DNA of 64,000 nt, taken from assembly GCA_944325885.1 (NCBI GenBank), contig CALVBT010000004.1, positions 186,001-250,000 of the forward strand. The letters are read 5' to 3'. Shown here piece after piece: positions 55,273 through 63,838 of this stretch. Below the pieces are notes generated by a model, which saw only the letters and a list, made by a program, of their open reading frames with translations, ran no database searches and was not told the DNA's origin. Made by a program: the position numbers and the translations under genes. This stretch comes from Candidatus Gastranaerophilales bacterium. Lineage in GTDB: Bacteria > Cyanobacteriota > Vampirovibrionia > Gastranaerophilales > Gastranaerophilaceae. How positions within the stretch are numbered: position 1 is the first letter of the stretch; the number at the start of each line of letters is the position of its first letter.

Positions 55273-55972
55273 ATAGTTCTTGTATCGAAACCGACTCAAT
55301 TCCTTCTATTGTATTCAATTCTTTGTGAAGACTCTGCACAGGATTTTTGTCCAACAAATCCAGCTTAAAACTTATTTTTATAAGGTTTTCATTAGATGTG
55401 GACTGAGCTTTTGTTATTTCAAATATAGAATCAAATTTTTCTACAATCCCTGAATAAACACTATCTGCTTTCGGGATAGGAGTATAAAAACTTATTTTGA
55501 ACTTTCTGAGATTTTTTCTTCCTTTATGAATATACTGTTTTTCAAAAATTCTGATTAAAACAAGAGTACAGACAGCCAGCACCGTACAAATTATAGCCAT
55601 TGCCGTAAAACCACACCCGCAGGCCATACCTATACTGGCAGTAATCCACAAAGTAGCTGCTGTTGTCAAACCGTATATGGAATAACCGTGTCTTAAAACA
55701 GTACCACCACCGATAAAACCTATACCGGTAAGAATCTGTGCCGCAATTCTGGCAGGGTCAGCCTGTGGACTGTGTGCATACACGGGGAAGGCATGTATAG
55801 ACAACAGTGTAAATATACATGACCCAAGACACACCAGCATGTGCGTTCTTAAGCCCGCCCATTTGTTTGTGATTTCACGCTCAAAACCGATAGCAAAACC
55901 AAGAACAATAGCCAGCAAAATATCTAAAAGCATATTTTTTTCAATTATAAAATTTGCAAATATGTTTTCCAT
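55265..55972 (-). CDS. MgtC/SapB family membrane protein
   Basis: A 235-residue protein with about five membrane segments. The MgtC signature GFAIGFEREITNKWAGLRTH is at about 21-40, then GSCIFTLLSIHAF and GIGFIGGGTVLR. An ACT-like C-terminal domain (about 160-235) follows. MgtC proteins modulate Mg homeostasis or the F1Fo ATPase in pathogens. It is the first gene of the pair with the TPR protein, 48 bp after the permease genes. No Mg-responsive leader is evident. Confidence 0.9.
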   Translation of the reverse strand: MENIFANFIIEKNMLLDILLAIVLGFAIGFEREITNKWAGLRTHMLVCLGSCIFTLLSIHAFPVYAHSPQADPARIAAQILTGIGFIGGGTVLRHGYSIYGLTTAATLWITASIGMACGCGFTAMAIICTVLAVCTLVLIRIFEKQYIHKGRKNLRKFKISFYTPIPKADSVYSGIVEKFDSIFEITKAQSTSNENLIKISFKLDLLDKNPVQSLHKELNTIEGIESVSIQELYE

Positions 55973-56020
55973 CTATCTATCCAATTATTCTTTATTCTCA
56001 ACAAAATCTCTACTTATATT

Positions 56021-57091
56021 CTATCTTACTTTACTCTTAGGGTCTAAGATATCCCTTATTGTATCACCTATGAGGTTAAAAGATAATACCGCAATAAAAA
56101 TTAAAAAACCCGGTGTCAAAAGCCACGGTCTATAAATAATATTGACATACTCCTGAGCCTCTTTGAGCATATTTCCCCAGCTTGCATCCGGCTGTTGAAT
56201 CCCCAGCCCCAAAAAGCTCAATCCGGATTCTGACAAAATATAAGAAGGAACGGACAATGTCATTGCAACGATTACATAGCTCATTGTCTGTGGCAAAAGG
56301 TGTTTTATAATTATTCTCAATTTTGATGCGCCGATTGATTCTGCAGCCTGTACAAATTCCTGATTTTTAATAGACAAGACCATACCCCTTACTACACGGG
56401 AAAATCCTGCCCAGCCTATCAATGCAAGAATCACAACTATAAGCGCAAACCTCTGTATGCTGGTCATATTTGTGGGCAATATTGCAGCAAGAATAATCAA
56501 AAGATAAAAACTCGGAATAGACATTATTGCCTCGCTTATTCTCATCATAAGATTGTCAGCAATTCCGCCGAGATATCCGGAAATTCCTCCATACAACATC
56601 CCCAGCGGGAAAGAAATAAACAAGGCAAGAAAACCTATTGTCAAAGAAATTCTTCCCCCAAAAAGTATGCGGGAATATATATCACGTCCGTTTATGTCCG
56701 TGCCGAGCAAAAACAATCTGCCGTCTTTTTCCACAGTAACAAGATGCCTGTCCATAGGAATCAGACCCAGAAATTTATACTTTTCGCCTTTTGCAAAAAA
56801 TTTTAAATAATATTTTTTGCTCCTATCAAGTTTATATGTGATTTTTAACTGTTCGGGATTAAAATATCTTTTGTAATTATATGTATAAGGCCACGATAAC
56901 CTGCCGTTTTCATCTATGGTAAAAATCTTTGAAGGCGGAACATAAGCCCTGTGCCTGTCAGAAAATTCCTTTGAATAAGGAGCAAGAAAATCCGCAAACA
57001 ATATCCCGATATACAAAATCAAAAGTACAACAAGAGCGGTTGTTGCATATTTGTCTTTTAAAATTTGAGAGAAAACACTGTTTTTTTTCAT
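56021..57091 (-). CDS. ABC transporter permease, oligopeptide/dipeptide type (OppC/DppC)
   Basis: A 356-residue inner-membrane permease. It has LLGTDINGRDIYSRILFGGR, a motif of OppC/DppC, then the EAA loop EFVQAAESIGASKLRIIIKH and SFLGLGIQQPDASWG. It has a long periplasmic insert before the core. The ATG overlaps the previous permease's stop by 4 bp (ATGA-type). No ATPase or binding-protein gene is nearby, so these two may work with partners elsewhere. Confidence 0.92.
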   Translation of the reverse strand: MKKNSVFSQILKDKYATTALVVLLILYIGILFADFLAPYSKEFSDRHRAYVPPSKIFTIDENGRLSWPYTYNYKRYFNPEQLKITYKLDRSKKYYLKFFAKGEKYKFLGLIPMDRHLVTVEKDGRLFLLGTDINGRDIYSRILFGGRISLTIGFLALFISFPLGMLYGGISGYLGGIADNLMMRISEAIMSIPSFYLLIILAAILPTNMTSIQRFALIVVILALIGWAGFSRVVRGMVLSIKNQEFVQAAESIGASKLRIIIKHLLPQTMSYVIVAMTLSVPSYILSESGLSFLGLGIQQPDASWGNMLKEAQEYVNIIYRPWLLTPGFLIFIAVLSFNLIGDTIRDILDPKSKVR

Positions 57092-58059
57092 CAGCTCACG
57101 CTCACTTTCGGATCAACTATTTTTAAAAGAATATCTGCAAGCAAATTACCCGCAACAAGCATTATTGTACCCATCATCAACGAAGCCATTACAAGATTTA
57201 TATCAGATTTCATAACAGCTTCCAAAATCAATCTTCCCAGTCCGGGATATTGAAAAACATACTCTGTCAAAGCAGCACCGCTCAATAACGTTGCAAATTC
57301 AAACCCCAATAGTGTTACCATAGGATTTATAGCGTTTCTCAGTGCATGTTTGTACACGACCTTGTTTTCGCTCAGCCCTTTTGCTCTGGCAAATTTTACA
57401 TAATCAGACCCGAGGACATCCAGCAGATTTCCTCTCATCTGTCTTTGCAAACCTGATAACGAAATCGTAAACAAAACAATAACCGGCAAAACCAGATGAT
57501 GAATTACATCAAGCACCTTGTGTAAAGGAGAAAAGGTGGAAAAATTGTAACACGTAAGCCCCCCTGTCGGGAACCAGCCTGTTTTTACCGCAAAAATCAA
57601 TAATAACAACGCAAAAAAGAACGAAGGTATAGCCATACCTATACTCGTTATCACTGTGAGCATCCTATCCACAGGCTTTCGCCAGTTCAATGCTGCATAA
57701 ATCCCGAGCGGAATCCCCACCATCCATGTCAATAGTATGACAACAGACGTCAACAATAGTGTGTTAGGAATACGCTCCCAGAGCTTTGCACTGACCTGCT
57801 CTCCCGTAACAGTAACACCCAAATCGCCTTTTAAAAAACTTTTGAGCCACAGGCCATACTGCACGATTTTTGGTTTGTCCAAACCCAATCTCTGCTGCTC
57901 CGCTTTTAAAGTTTCCTGTGATATGGACGGGTTCAGCCTCAATTCGCCCAGCGGGTCAACAGGACTGAGCCTTATTATAAAAAAGCTGATAATAGACACA
58001 AGAAATAATAACGGTATTGCCTGTAAAAGTCTTTTAAAAATGTAAGCCAATATTTGCAT
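57091..58059 (-). CDS. ABC transporter permease, oligopeptide/dipeptide type (OppB/DppB)
   Basis: A 322-residue permease, partner of the gene at 56021. It begins YIFKRLLQAIPLLFLVSIIS with RLSPVDPLGELR. The EAA-type loop DYVKFARAKGLSENKVVYKH and the end ALTEYVFQYPGLGRL are OppB-like. Substrate is peptide or nickel by family; it is undetermined here. Confidence 0.92.
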   Translation of the reverse strand: MQILAYIFKRLLQAIPLLFLVSIISFFIIRLSPVDPLGELRLNPSISQETLKAEQQRLGLDKPKIVQYGLWLKSFLKGDLGVTVTGEQVSAKLWERIPNTLLLTSVVILLTWMVGIPLGIYAALNWRKPVDRMLTVITSIGMAIPSFFFALLLLIFAVKTGWFPTGGLTCYNFSTFSPLHKVLDVIHHLVLPVIVLFTISLSGLQRQMRGNLLDVLGSDYVKFARAKGLSENKVVYKHALRNAINPMVTLLGFEFATLLSGAALTEYVFQYPGLGRLILEAVMKSDINLVMASLMMGTIMLVAGNLLADILLKIVDPKVSVS

Positions 58060-58112
58060 ACAACTATTTTACAAGACTGGTTGAGTTTTGCAATTAGTTT
58101 ATTGTTTAGTTT

Positions 58113-59666
58113 TTATTGCAGACTGTTTTCTACAAAATTTCTATACTGCAGAGCCTGTGCTATATGAGAACTTTCTATATTTTCGCTCTGTTCTATATCA
58201 GCGATTGTTCTTGCCAGTTTGACTATCCTGTCATAAGAACGGCCGGAGAGGTTGAATCTTGAAATTGCCGTTCTTAACAAATTTTCACTTGCTTCATCAA
58301 GTTTGCAAAAAATCTTTATAAGTTCTGCACTCAACTGGGAATTTGTTAAAATCGGATAATCCCTGTATCTTTGTGCCTGAATTTTTCTGGCTTTAATTAC
58401 ACGTTTTCTGATATCTGCCGATGATTCAGATTTTATTTTTGTATTCAAAAGTTCTTCCGGACTGAGCCTCGGGACTTCTATCTGTATATCAATTCTGTCC
58501 AAAAGCGGGCCTGACAACCTCGAGCGGTATCTTTGTATCTGGAATTCCGAACAGGTACACTGTTTTTGAGAATCTCCAAGATACCCGCACGGGCATGGAT
58601 TCATTGCAGCGAGCAGCATAAAATCAGCAGGAAAACGAATACTGCTGTGCGCACGGGAGATAACAATTTCTCCGTCTTCTATAGGCTGCCTCAAGACTTC
58701 CAGCACATTTCTAGGAAATTCAACAATTTCATCAAGAAACAAAACCCCTCTGTGAGCCAGAGTAATCTCTCCGGGACGTGGATTTGACCCGCCGCCTATA
58801 ATCCCTACAGAAGAAGCCGTATGATGTACTGTTCTGAAAGGCCTTTTGTTGACTAACGGTTTGTCAGGATGCAAAAGCCCTGCTACACTGTATATTTTTG
58901 TAAGTTCAATGGCTTCTTCCAGCTCTAAAGGCGGAAGAATAGAAGCAAAACTTTTTGACAGAAGAGTCTTTCCGGACCCCGGCGGGCCTGCCATCAAAAT
59001 ATTATGTCCGCCCGCAGCAGCAATTTCCAGTGCTTTTTTAGCTTTTATCTGGCCTTTTATATCTTTAAAATCATATTCATAATGCGTGGTCGTATAATCG
59101 TTCAAATAGTCTTCTATATCGACTTCACAAACCTCGAGTTCCTTTTTCTCCTGCTCGTTTGCAGAAAAATGGCTCACAACATCACGAAGAGATTCTGCAG
59201 CAAGAACCTTTACACCGGAAACAAGTGCTGCCTCTTTGGCATTTTCTTTTGGAACAACAACCTGTTTGATATCCAAATCCTTTAGCCCTGAAACTATGGG
59301 CAAAATACCGTTCACCGCTCTTAAAGACCCGTCCAGTGACAATTCGCCCAAAAATGCCGTGTTTTTGAGTTCTTCCTCTTTTACAATACCATCTCGAGCC
59401 AGAATTCCCATTGCAATAGGCAGGTCGTAGAGTGTGCCTTCTTTTCTGATATCGGCAGGCGCAAGGTTTATTACAACTTTTTGATTCGGAAACGTAAAAC
59501 CTGAATTTTTTATTGCGGAGCGCACACGCTCTTTTGCCTCTGAAACTGTAGTGTCAGGCAGACCGACAATAACGACTGACGGAATAGACAGAACAAAATC
59601 CACTTCAACAAGAATTTTGTAAGATTCCAGACCAATGACTGTTGCTGTAATAATTTGTGAAACCAT
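58113..59666 (-). CDS. YifB family Mg-chelatase-like AAA ATPase (ComM-like)
   Basis: A 517-residue protein of the YifB/ComM family; ComM is a helicase that aids branch migration in natural transformation. The N-terminal ChlI domain has the VGLPDTTVSEAKERVRSA start and a Lon-like LNLAPADIRKEG-type segment. The ATPase core has GPPGSGKTLLSKSFASILP and GEITLAHRGVLFLDEIVEF. The four-Cys segment MNPCPCGYLGDSQKQCTC follows. A terminator-like hairpin lies just upstream on its strand (see 59683). Confidence 0.94.
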   Translation of the reverse strand: MVSQIITATVIGLESYKILVEVDFVLSIPSVVIVGLPDTTVSEAKERVRSAIKNSGFTFPNQKVVINLAPADIRKEGTLYDLPIAMGILARDGIVKEEELKNTAFLGELSLDGSLRAVNGILPIVSGLKDLDIKQVVVPKENAKEAALVSGVKVLAAESLRDVVSHFSANEQEKKELEVCEVDIEDYLNDYTTTHYEYDFKDIKGQIKAKKALEIAAAGGHNILMAGPPGSGKTLLSKSFASILPPLELEEAIELTKIYSVAGLLHPDKPLVNKRPFRTVHHTASSVGIIGGGSNPRPGEITLAHRGVLFLDEIVEFPRNVLEVLRQPIEDGEIVISRAHSSIRFPADFMLLAAMNPCPCGYLGDSQKQCTCSEFQIQRYRSRLSGPLLDRIDIQIEVPRLSPEELLNTKIKSESSADIRKRVIKARKIQAQRYRDYPILTNSQLSAELIKIFCKLDEASENLLRTAISRFNLSGRSYDRIVKLARTIADIEQSENIESSHIAQALQYRNFVENSLQ

Positions 59667-59682
59667 AAGCTGATATTATCAT

Positions 59683-59714
59683 AAAAAAAAGACCTTTACA
59701 TTTTCGTAAAGGTC
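59683..59714 (-). promoter_or_regulatory. terminator-like hairpin in the yifB leader (possible attenuator)
   Basis: On the minus strand GACCTTTAC (59714-59706) pairs perfectly with GTAAAGGTC (59699-59691), loop of 6, then eight T (59690-59683). It ends 17 bases before the yifB ATG at 59666. The only upstream neighbour on that side, gpsA, points the other way, so there is no gene for a normal terminator to end. Confidence 0.55.
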
Positions 59715-59725
59715 ACAAAAACTTT

Positions 59726-59754
59726 TTTACAAAACGGGTTTAATAAACTATAAT
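59726..59754 (+). promoter_or_regulatory. promoter of gpsA
   Basis: TTTACA (59726-59731) and TATAAT (59749-59754), spacing 17, about 33 bp before the gpsA ATG. Confidence 0.7.
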
Positions 59755-59786
59755 AGTTAAACTAGAGATTAAAAAGGGAACAGGTT

Positions 59787-60779
59787 ATGAAACTTACCGT
59801 ACTGGGTGCCGGATGCTGGGGACTGACTCTTGCATGGCTTTTGACAGACAATTTTGAAAAAGTTTGTGTTTGGGGAAGACACGTCGATATTTCCGAAGAG
59901 TTACGAACAAAAAAACATCTGTCAAAACCGCTCGAAATTCAGCTTAAAGACAAAGTTGAAATAACCTCTGACTTAGACAACGCAATAAAAGATGCAGATA
60001 TTATTCTTATGGTTGTAGCAACTTCAGGCATAAGAGAAGTTTGTAAAAACATTGCAAAAATAGGGCTTAAAGACAATCAAATACTCGTTAACACTTCAAA
60101 AGGGCTGGAGCTTCCTTCTTTAATGAGGATGAGCCAGGTAATGAAAGAAGAACTGCCAGAGGCAAATATTGCAGTGCTTTCCGGCCCTACACTGGCAAAA
60201 GAAGTCCTGATGGGCTGTCCGACAGCCGCCTCTGTAGCTTGTGAAAACAAACCTGAAATATCAAAATTTTTACAGGAAAAATTGACCGTTCCTTCAAAAT
60301 TCCGCCTTTATACAAATGAAGATGTTATAGGGCTTGAGCTGGGCGGAAGTCTGAAAAACGTAATCGCAATTGCTTCCGGATTTGCAGATGCAATGAAACT
60401 GGGCGACAATTGCCGTGGTGCGCTTTTGACAAGAGGTATGGCAGAAATAACAAGAATCAGCGTCGCTCTGGGGGCAAAACCCTCTACGCTTTACGGTTTG
60501 TCAGGCATGGGTGATTTGATTGCAACCTGTTCCAGCCCGATGTCCAGAAATTTTACTGTAGGCTCAATGCTCGGCCATGGCAAAAAAATCAATGACATTC
60601 TTGCAGAACTCGGCTCCGTTGCCGAAGGGGTGAAAACATCAAAGGCAGTATGTGAGCTTGCACAAAAACTTAATATAGAAGCTCCTATTTCCGAAGCAAT
60701 ATACGAAGCGGTGTACACTGATATCACTCCGCAGGAGCTTTTGAACAAATTGATGAACAGAAAACTCAAAGGCGAGTAG
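59787..60779 (+). CDS. gpsA: glycerol-3-phosphate dehydrogenase [NAD(P)+]
   Basis: Makes sn-glycerol-3-phosphate for phospholipids. The 330-residue protein has the Rossmann loop VLGAGCWGLTLAWLLTDN, VNTSKGLE, LSGPTLAKEVL, the catalytic lysine block LGGSLKNVIAIASGF, and GLSGMGDLIATCSS. AAAGGG-type ribosome site before the ATG. Its stop lies 1 bp before the 80-bp repeat array. Confidence 0.96.
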   Translation: MKLTVLGAGCWGLTLAWLLTDNFEKVCVWGRHVDISEELRTKKHLSKPLEIQLKDKVEITSDLDNAIKDADIILMVVATSGIREVCKNIAKIGLKDNQILVNTSKGLELPSLMRMSQVMKEELPEANIAVLSGPTLAKEVLMGCPTAASVACENKPEISKFLQEKLTVPSKFRLYTNEDVIGLELGGSLKNVIAIASGFADAMKLGDNCRGALLTRGMAEITRISVALGAKPSTLYGLSGMGDLIATCSSPMSRNFTVGSMLGHGKKINDILAELGSVAEGVKTSKAVCELAQKLNIEAPISEAIYEAVYTDITPQELLNKLMNRKLKGE

Positions 60780-60780
60780 C

Positions 60781-60970
60781 GGATTCTGCCGGATGTGAAC
60801 AACGTGAACATCCTTGTGAGGCAAAATCACACTTTTGCCGAACGGCAGAATTCAAGAGGCGGATTCTGCCGGATGTGAGCGAAGTGAACATCCCTGTGAG
60901 GCAAAATCACACTTTTGCCGAACGGCAGAATTCAAGAGGCGGATTCTGCCGGATGTGAACAACGTGAACA
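60781..60970. repeat. 80-bp tandem repeat, 2.4 copies, with strong secondary structure
   Basis: Copies start at 60781, 60861 and 60941; the last stops at 60970. Each full unit can fold. GGATTCTGCCG (781-791) pairs with CGGCAGAATTC (843-853), enclosing a GATGT/ACATC hairpin (792-796 and 808-812) and a GGCAAAA/TTTTGCC hairpin (820-826 and 833-839). Copies 1 and 2 differ at four bases only, all unpaired in this fold. The array fills the space between gpsA and the next minus-strand gene. Confidence 0.95.
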
Positions 60971-60977
60971 CAACAAA

Positions 60978-61268
60978 CTATTCTTGCTTGCGGCCTTCGT
61001 CTTTCATGTTGGCTTGAATTTCTGCTTTGTCATTAAACTGGTTGATAAAATGAGAATACCTTTCCATTCTCAACTTTAACCATGACAGCATAGTTTCTGA
61101 ACCATACACCTCAATCGTTCTTGTTCTGGTAAACTGCTTGTGCGATCTGTTGTAAGATTCATCAATGTATGTCTGGCATTTACAATTCAACTCTTCAATC
61201 AAATCATAAAGAGTCTTGAGCCATGCCGGCTGAACCTGTGCTTCGTTTACAGAATACTCGAGAATCAT
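60978..61268 (-). CDS. hypothetical protein, 96 residues
   Basis: A soluble protein with MILEYSVNEAQVQPAWLKTL at the start, a central Arg/Thr-rich segment around TRTRTIEVYGSE and a helical end ending KDEGRKQE. There is no signal peptide, membrane segment or known motif. The stop lies 8 bp past the end of the 80-bp repeat array. No operon partner. Function unknown. Confidence 0.65.
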   Translation of the reverse strand: MILEYSVNEAQVQPAWLKTLYDLIEELNCKCQTYIDESYNRSHKQFTRTRTIEVYGSETMLSWLKLRMERYSHFINQFNDKAEIQANMKDEGRKQE

Positions 61269-61481
61269 TTTCTTCCTTGACTTTCTTCTTAACTGATACG
61301 CTTACTTATAATATGCCCGTTTTTTAAAATTCTAAGCATAATTATCGGTGATGGTTTGTTTTTATTTTTTACATGAAATTTATCGGCCGTTTTGTACAAA
61401 ACTTTATGACTTTTATTACTATTGTAACATTTGTTAATAATTAATTTCTTTTCAAAACTACTTTTATAAAAATATTTGCTC

Positions 61482-61487
61482 TATAAT
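61482..61487 (+). promoter_or_regulatory. -10 element of the uppS promoter
   Basis: A perfect TATAAT 45 bp before the GTG start, in an otherwise very AT-rich 260-bp gap. The -35 is weak, so only the -10 is called. Confidence 0.4.
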
Positions 61488-61531
61488 ACTAAAAGGTTAG
61501 TTTTATATTTGGCCGAAAAAGGGTAATAAAA

Positions 61532-62257
61532 GTGGAAACACTAAAAGAAATTGATGTAAAAGAAATAGTAAAAAACACAAACCTGCAGCACATTGCCATA
61601 ATCATGGACGGCAACAGACGCTGGGCAAAAGAAAAATTCCTGCCCTCTGCTATGGGACACCAAAAAGGTGTGGAATCACTAAAAAGCACGATGAGGCTTT
61701 TTGACAAATTCGGCATAAAATATCTGACCGTATATGCTTTTTCTACAGAAAACTGGAACAGAAAAAAAGAAGAAGTTGAGTTTTTAATGGGTCTTCTGGC
61801 AAAAACACTCCTGAATGAACTGGATGAAATGCACAGAGAAAATGTAAAAATCACGTTTTTTGGCGACCTGTCAAAACTAAATCCAAAATTGATTGAAATT
61901 ACACGCCACGCAGAAGAAAAAACAAAAAACAACACAGGTGTAAATCTCAATATAGCCTTCAATTACGGCTCCCGTGACGAAATCACTCACGCATTAAAAT
62001 CAATAATAAAAGAAGGCATCCAAGCGGAAGATATTACAGAAGAAACAATATCTCAGCACCTTTATACAAAAAATATTCCCGACCCCGACCTTTTAATAAG
62101 AACAGGCGGAGAAAAAAGAATAAGCAACTATCTGTTATGGCAGATTGCATACTCCGAGGTTTATGTAACAGATGCGTACTGGCCTGATTTTGACGAAAAA
62201 GAACTGTCCAAAGCTATTATAGAATTCCAGAGCAGAAACAGAAGATTCGGCAAATAA
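61532..62257 (+). CDS. uppS: isoprenyl transferase (undecaprenyl diphosphate synthase)
   Basis: cis-Prenyltransferase that makes the lipid carrier used by MraY/MurG and the sugar transferases in this window. The 241-residue protein has the HIAIIMDGNRRWAKEKFLP block (catalytic D26), YAFSTENWNRKKEEVEFLM, FNYGSRDEI and DLLIRTGGEKRISNYLLWQ. The start is GTG 61532, with AAGGG 8 bases upstream. Its stop is 1 bp from the end of the convergent kinase-like gene. Confidence 0.95.
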   Translation: METLKEIDVKEIVKNTNLQHIAIIMDGNRRWAKEKFLPSAMGHQKGVESLKSTMRLFDKFGIKYLTVYAFSTENWNRKKEEVEFLMGLLAKTLLNELDEMHRENVKITFFGDLSKLNPKLIEITRHAEEKTKNNTGVNLNIAFNYGSRDEITHALKSIIKEGIQAEDITEETISQHLYTKNIPDPDLLIRTGGEKRISNYLLWQIAYSEVYVTDAYWPDFDEKELSKAIIEFQSRNRRFGK

Positions 62258-62258
62258 T

Positions 62259-63056
62259 TTATCTTTTAAACTTCTGTTTTTTCAAAATATCAAAAATTTT
62301 GTCTTTTATTGTCTTTGGATTGAAAAAATGTTTTGGCGGTGCGACTGCACATCCGGGATCTATCAAATAAACTTTGCCGTTCTTTGCCCTGCCGAACTGC
62401 TCCTTTTTAATTATTGCATTTTCATCCTCTGTCAGCCCGCTATAATGCATAAGATAATCTCTCATTTTATATCCTCTGTTCTTGATTTGTCTTACGAGAG
62501 TTCTCAGTTCATCCTGTGCCAAATCGTTCTGGCTGACCTTTTCTTCAAGATAATAAAAAGTGTAGCCCTTATTCCCTGTTTTTAACAACGGCAAATCAAA
62601 AAAATCAGGCTTTCTGTTATTAGGAAAATGATTCATATCCGTTATTTTCAAAATTTTTCCGTCTGTTGTTTCAAAAACAAAAGCATAAGCACCCATACCT
62701 ATCATTTTATGGACTTTGTATCCTTTTAATTCGTTTATTCTTTTTATATCTTCACTCATTACTTTAATTTGTGTCTGGTTGTGAAGATGGCTCAAAAGTT
62801 CATAAGAAACATATTCATTCTTTGTATTAGCCAGAACTTCCAGTGCTTTATGCGGTTCTATCGGAGTTTTAAAGGTTATGCTCTTTAAATATCCGTTAAT
62901 TTCTTTTTCAACTAAAAAAGATACGCCTTTTACTCCCGTACAAAAAACATCCCCTTCCGATTTCATTCTGTTCGATGCAGGCACGGGTTGAAGTTTTTTT
63001 AAAACAGGCCTTTGTTTTTGGTTTATATTAAAATGATTTTGTGTACAGATTTTCAT
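62259..63056 (-). CDS. protein-kinase-like protein with Asn-rich leader
   Basis: A 265-residue protein with a partial kinase pattern. It has a glycine-rich loop MIGMGAYAFVFETTDG, a strand with a lysine (KILKITD), and a DFG-like YLIDPGCAV near the end. The usual HRD catalytic loop is not visible, so it is probably a pseudokinase or a very diverged kinase. The N-terminus MKICTQNHFNINQKQ, then GVKGVSF, recalls the Asn-rich leaders elsewhere in the window. I chose ATG 63056 over 63077 because it begins MKI like those proteins. Role unknown. Confidence 0.6.
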   Translation of the reverse strand: MKICTQNHFNINQKQRPVLKKLQPVPASNRMKSEGDVFCTGVKGVSFLVEKEINGYLKSITFKTPIEPHKALEVLANTKNEYVSYELLSHLHNQTQIKVMSEDIKRINELKGYKVHKMIGMGAYAFVFETTDGKILKITDMNHFPNNRKPDFFDLPLLKTGNKGYTFYYLEEKVSQNDLAQDELRTLVRQIKNRGYKMRDYLMHYSGLTEDENAIIKKEQFGRAKNGKVYLIDPGCAVAPPKHFFNPKTIKDKIFDILKKQKFKR

Positions 63057-63116
63057 ATCCGTACAAAAATCAAACATATAAAAATTTGCGCATAAATTTT
63101 AAATTTGGAGAAAAAT

Positions 63117-63704
63117 ATGAAAAAAATTGTTCTTGGCACCTCAAACCCGCACAAACTCGAAGAAATAAATGCAATGATTAAAGAAATACACCCCGACAGT
63201 CTGGAATTTGTGCTGGTAGAAGGCAGCTTTGACCCTGAAGAAAACGGAACAACTTTTGAGGAAAATTCATATATAAAAGCAGCCGAAGCCGCAAAAATCA
63301 TGAACATGCCTGCTCTTGCAGACGACACCGGCCTGTGTGTAGATGCGCTGGACGGCCGCCCAGGAATCTATTCTGCAAGATACGCACCGGATCAAAAATC
63401 AAAAATCGAAAAACTCCTTGAGGAAATGAAAAATATTCCTCAAAATAAAAGAAATGCGCACTTTATCTGTACAATGACACTGGTTGCGCCTGACGGCACA
63501 AAACTCCACACCCAAACAGGCAAAATAGAAGGCTATATTGACACAAAACCCTCAGGCACACACGGGTTTGGTTATGACCCTATATTTTTTATACCTGATT
63601 TAAACAAGACAATGGCGGATTTGACTCTTCAGGAAAAAAATACCCTCTCGCATCGTGCCAGAGCATTAAAACCGATGGTTGAATGGATTAAAAATAACCT
63701 GTAG
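63117..63704 (+). CDS. rdgB: XTP/dITP diphosphatase (RdgB/HAM1)
   Basis: House-cleaning pyrophosphatase that removes deaminated purine nucleotides. The 195-residue protein has VLGTSNPHKLEEI, SYIKAAEAAKI, the DDTGLCVDALDGRPGIYSAR block (Asp pair) and the ending SHRARALKPM. I chose ATG 63117 after TTGGAG over the in-frame TTG at 63105. It diverges from the kinase-like gene with about 60 bp between starts. Confidence 0.95.
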   Translation: MKKIVLGTSNPHKLEEINAMIKEIHPDSLEFVLVEGSFDPEENGTTFEENSYIKAAEAAKIMNMPALADDTGLCVDALDGRPGIYSARYAPDQKSKIEKLLEEMKNIPQNKRNAHFICTMTLVAPDGTKLHTQTGKIEGYIDTKPSGTHGFGYDPIFFIPDLNKTMADLTLQEKNTLSHRARALKPMVEWIKNNL

Positions 63705-63744
63705 ACAGGCTCAGCTGTTCGCTTTTTACTTCACTTCGCTTTGT

Positions 63745-63770
63745 CAAAAAAAACAGACCATAAGGTCTGT
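63745..63770 (-). terminator. intrinsic terminator at the right-end gene
   Basis: ACAGACC (63753-63759) pairs with GGTCTGT (63764-63770), loop ATAA. On the minus strand it runs into eight T (complement of A run 63745-63752). It is placed after the minus-strand gene ending at 63839 and may also help stop rdgB. Confidence 0.8.
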
Positions 63771-63838
63771 GTTTACTGCATCTATTCAAATTAAAATTTA
63801 TCTAGGGGAAAATATAATGTTTCGGCTAATACTTTATC

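Noticed and set aside
60835-61017. A plus-strand open frame through the 80-bp repeat array encoding repeated ERSEHPC-like peptides
   Set aside because: The repeat is palindromic and structured, the frame has no ribosome site, and its start lies inside the repeat; better explained as noncoding repeat.
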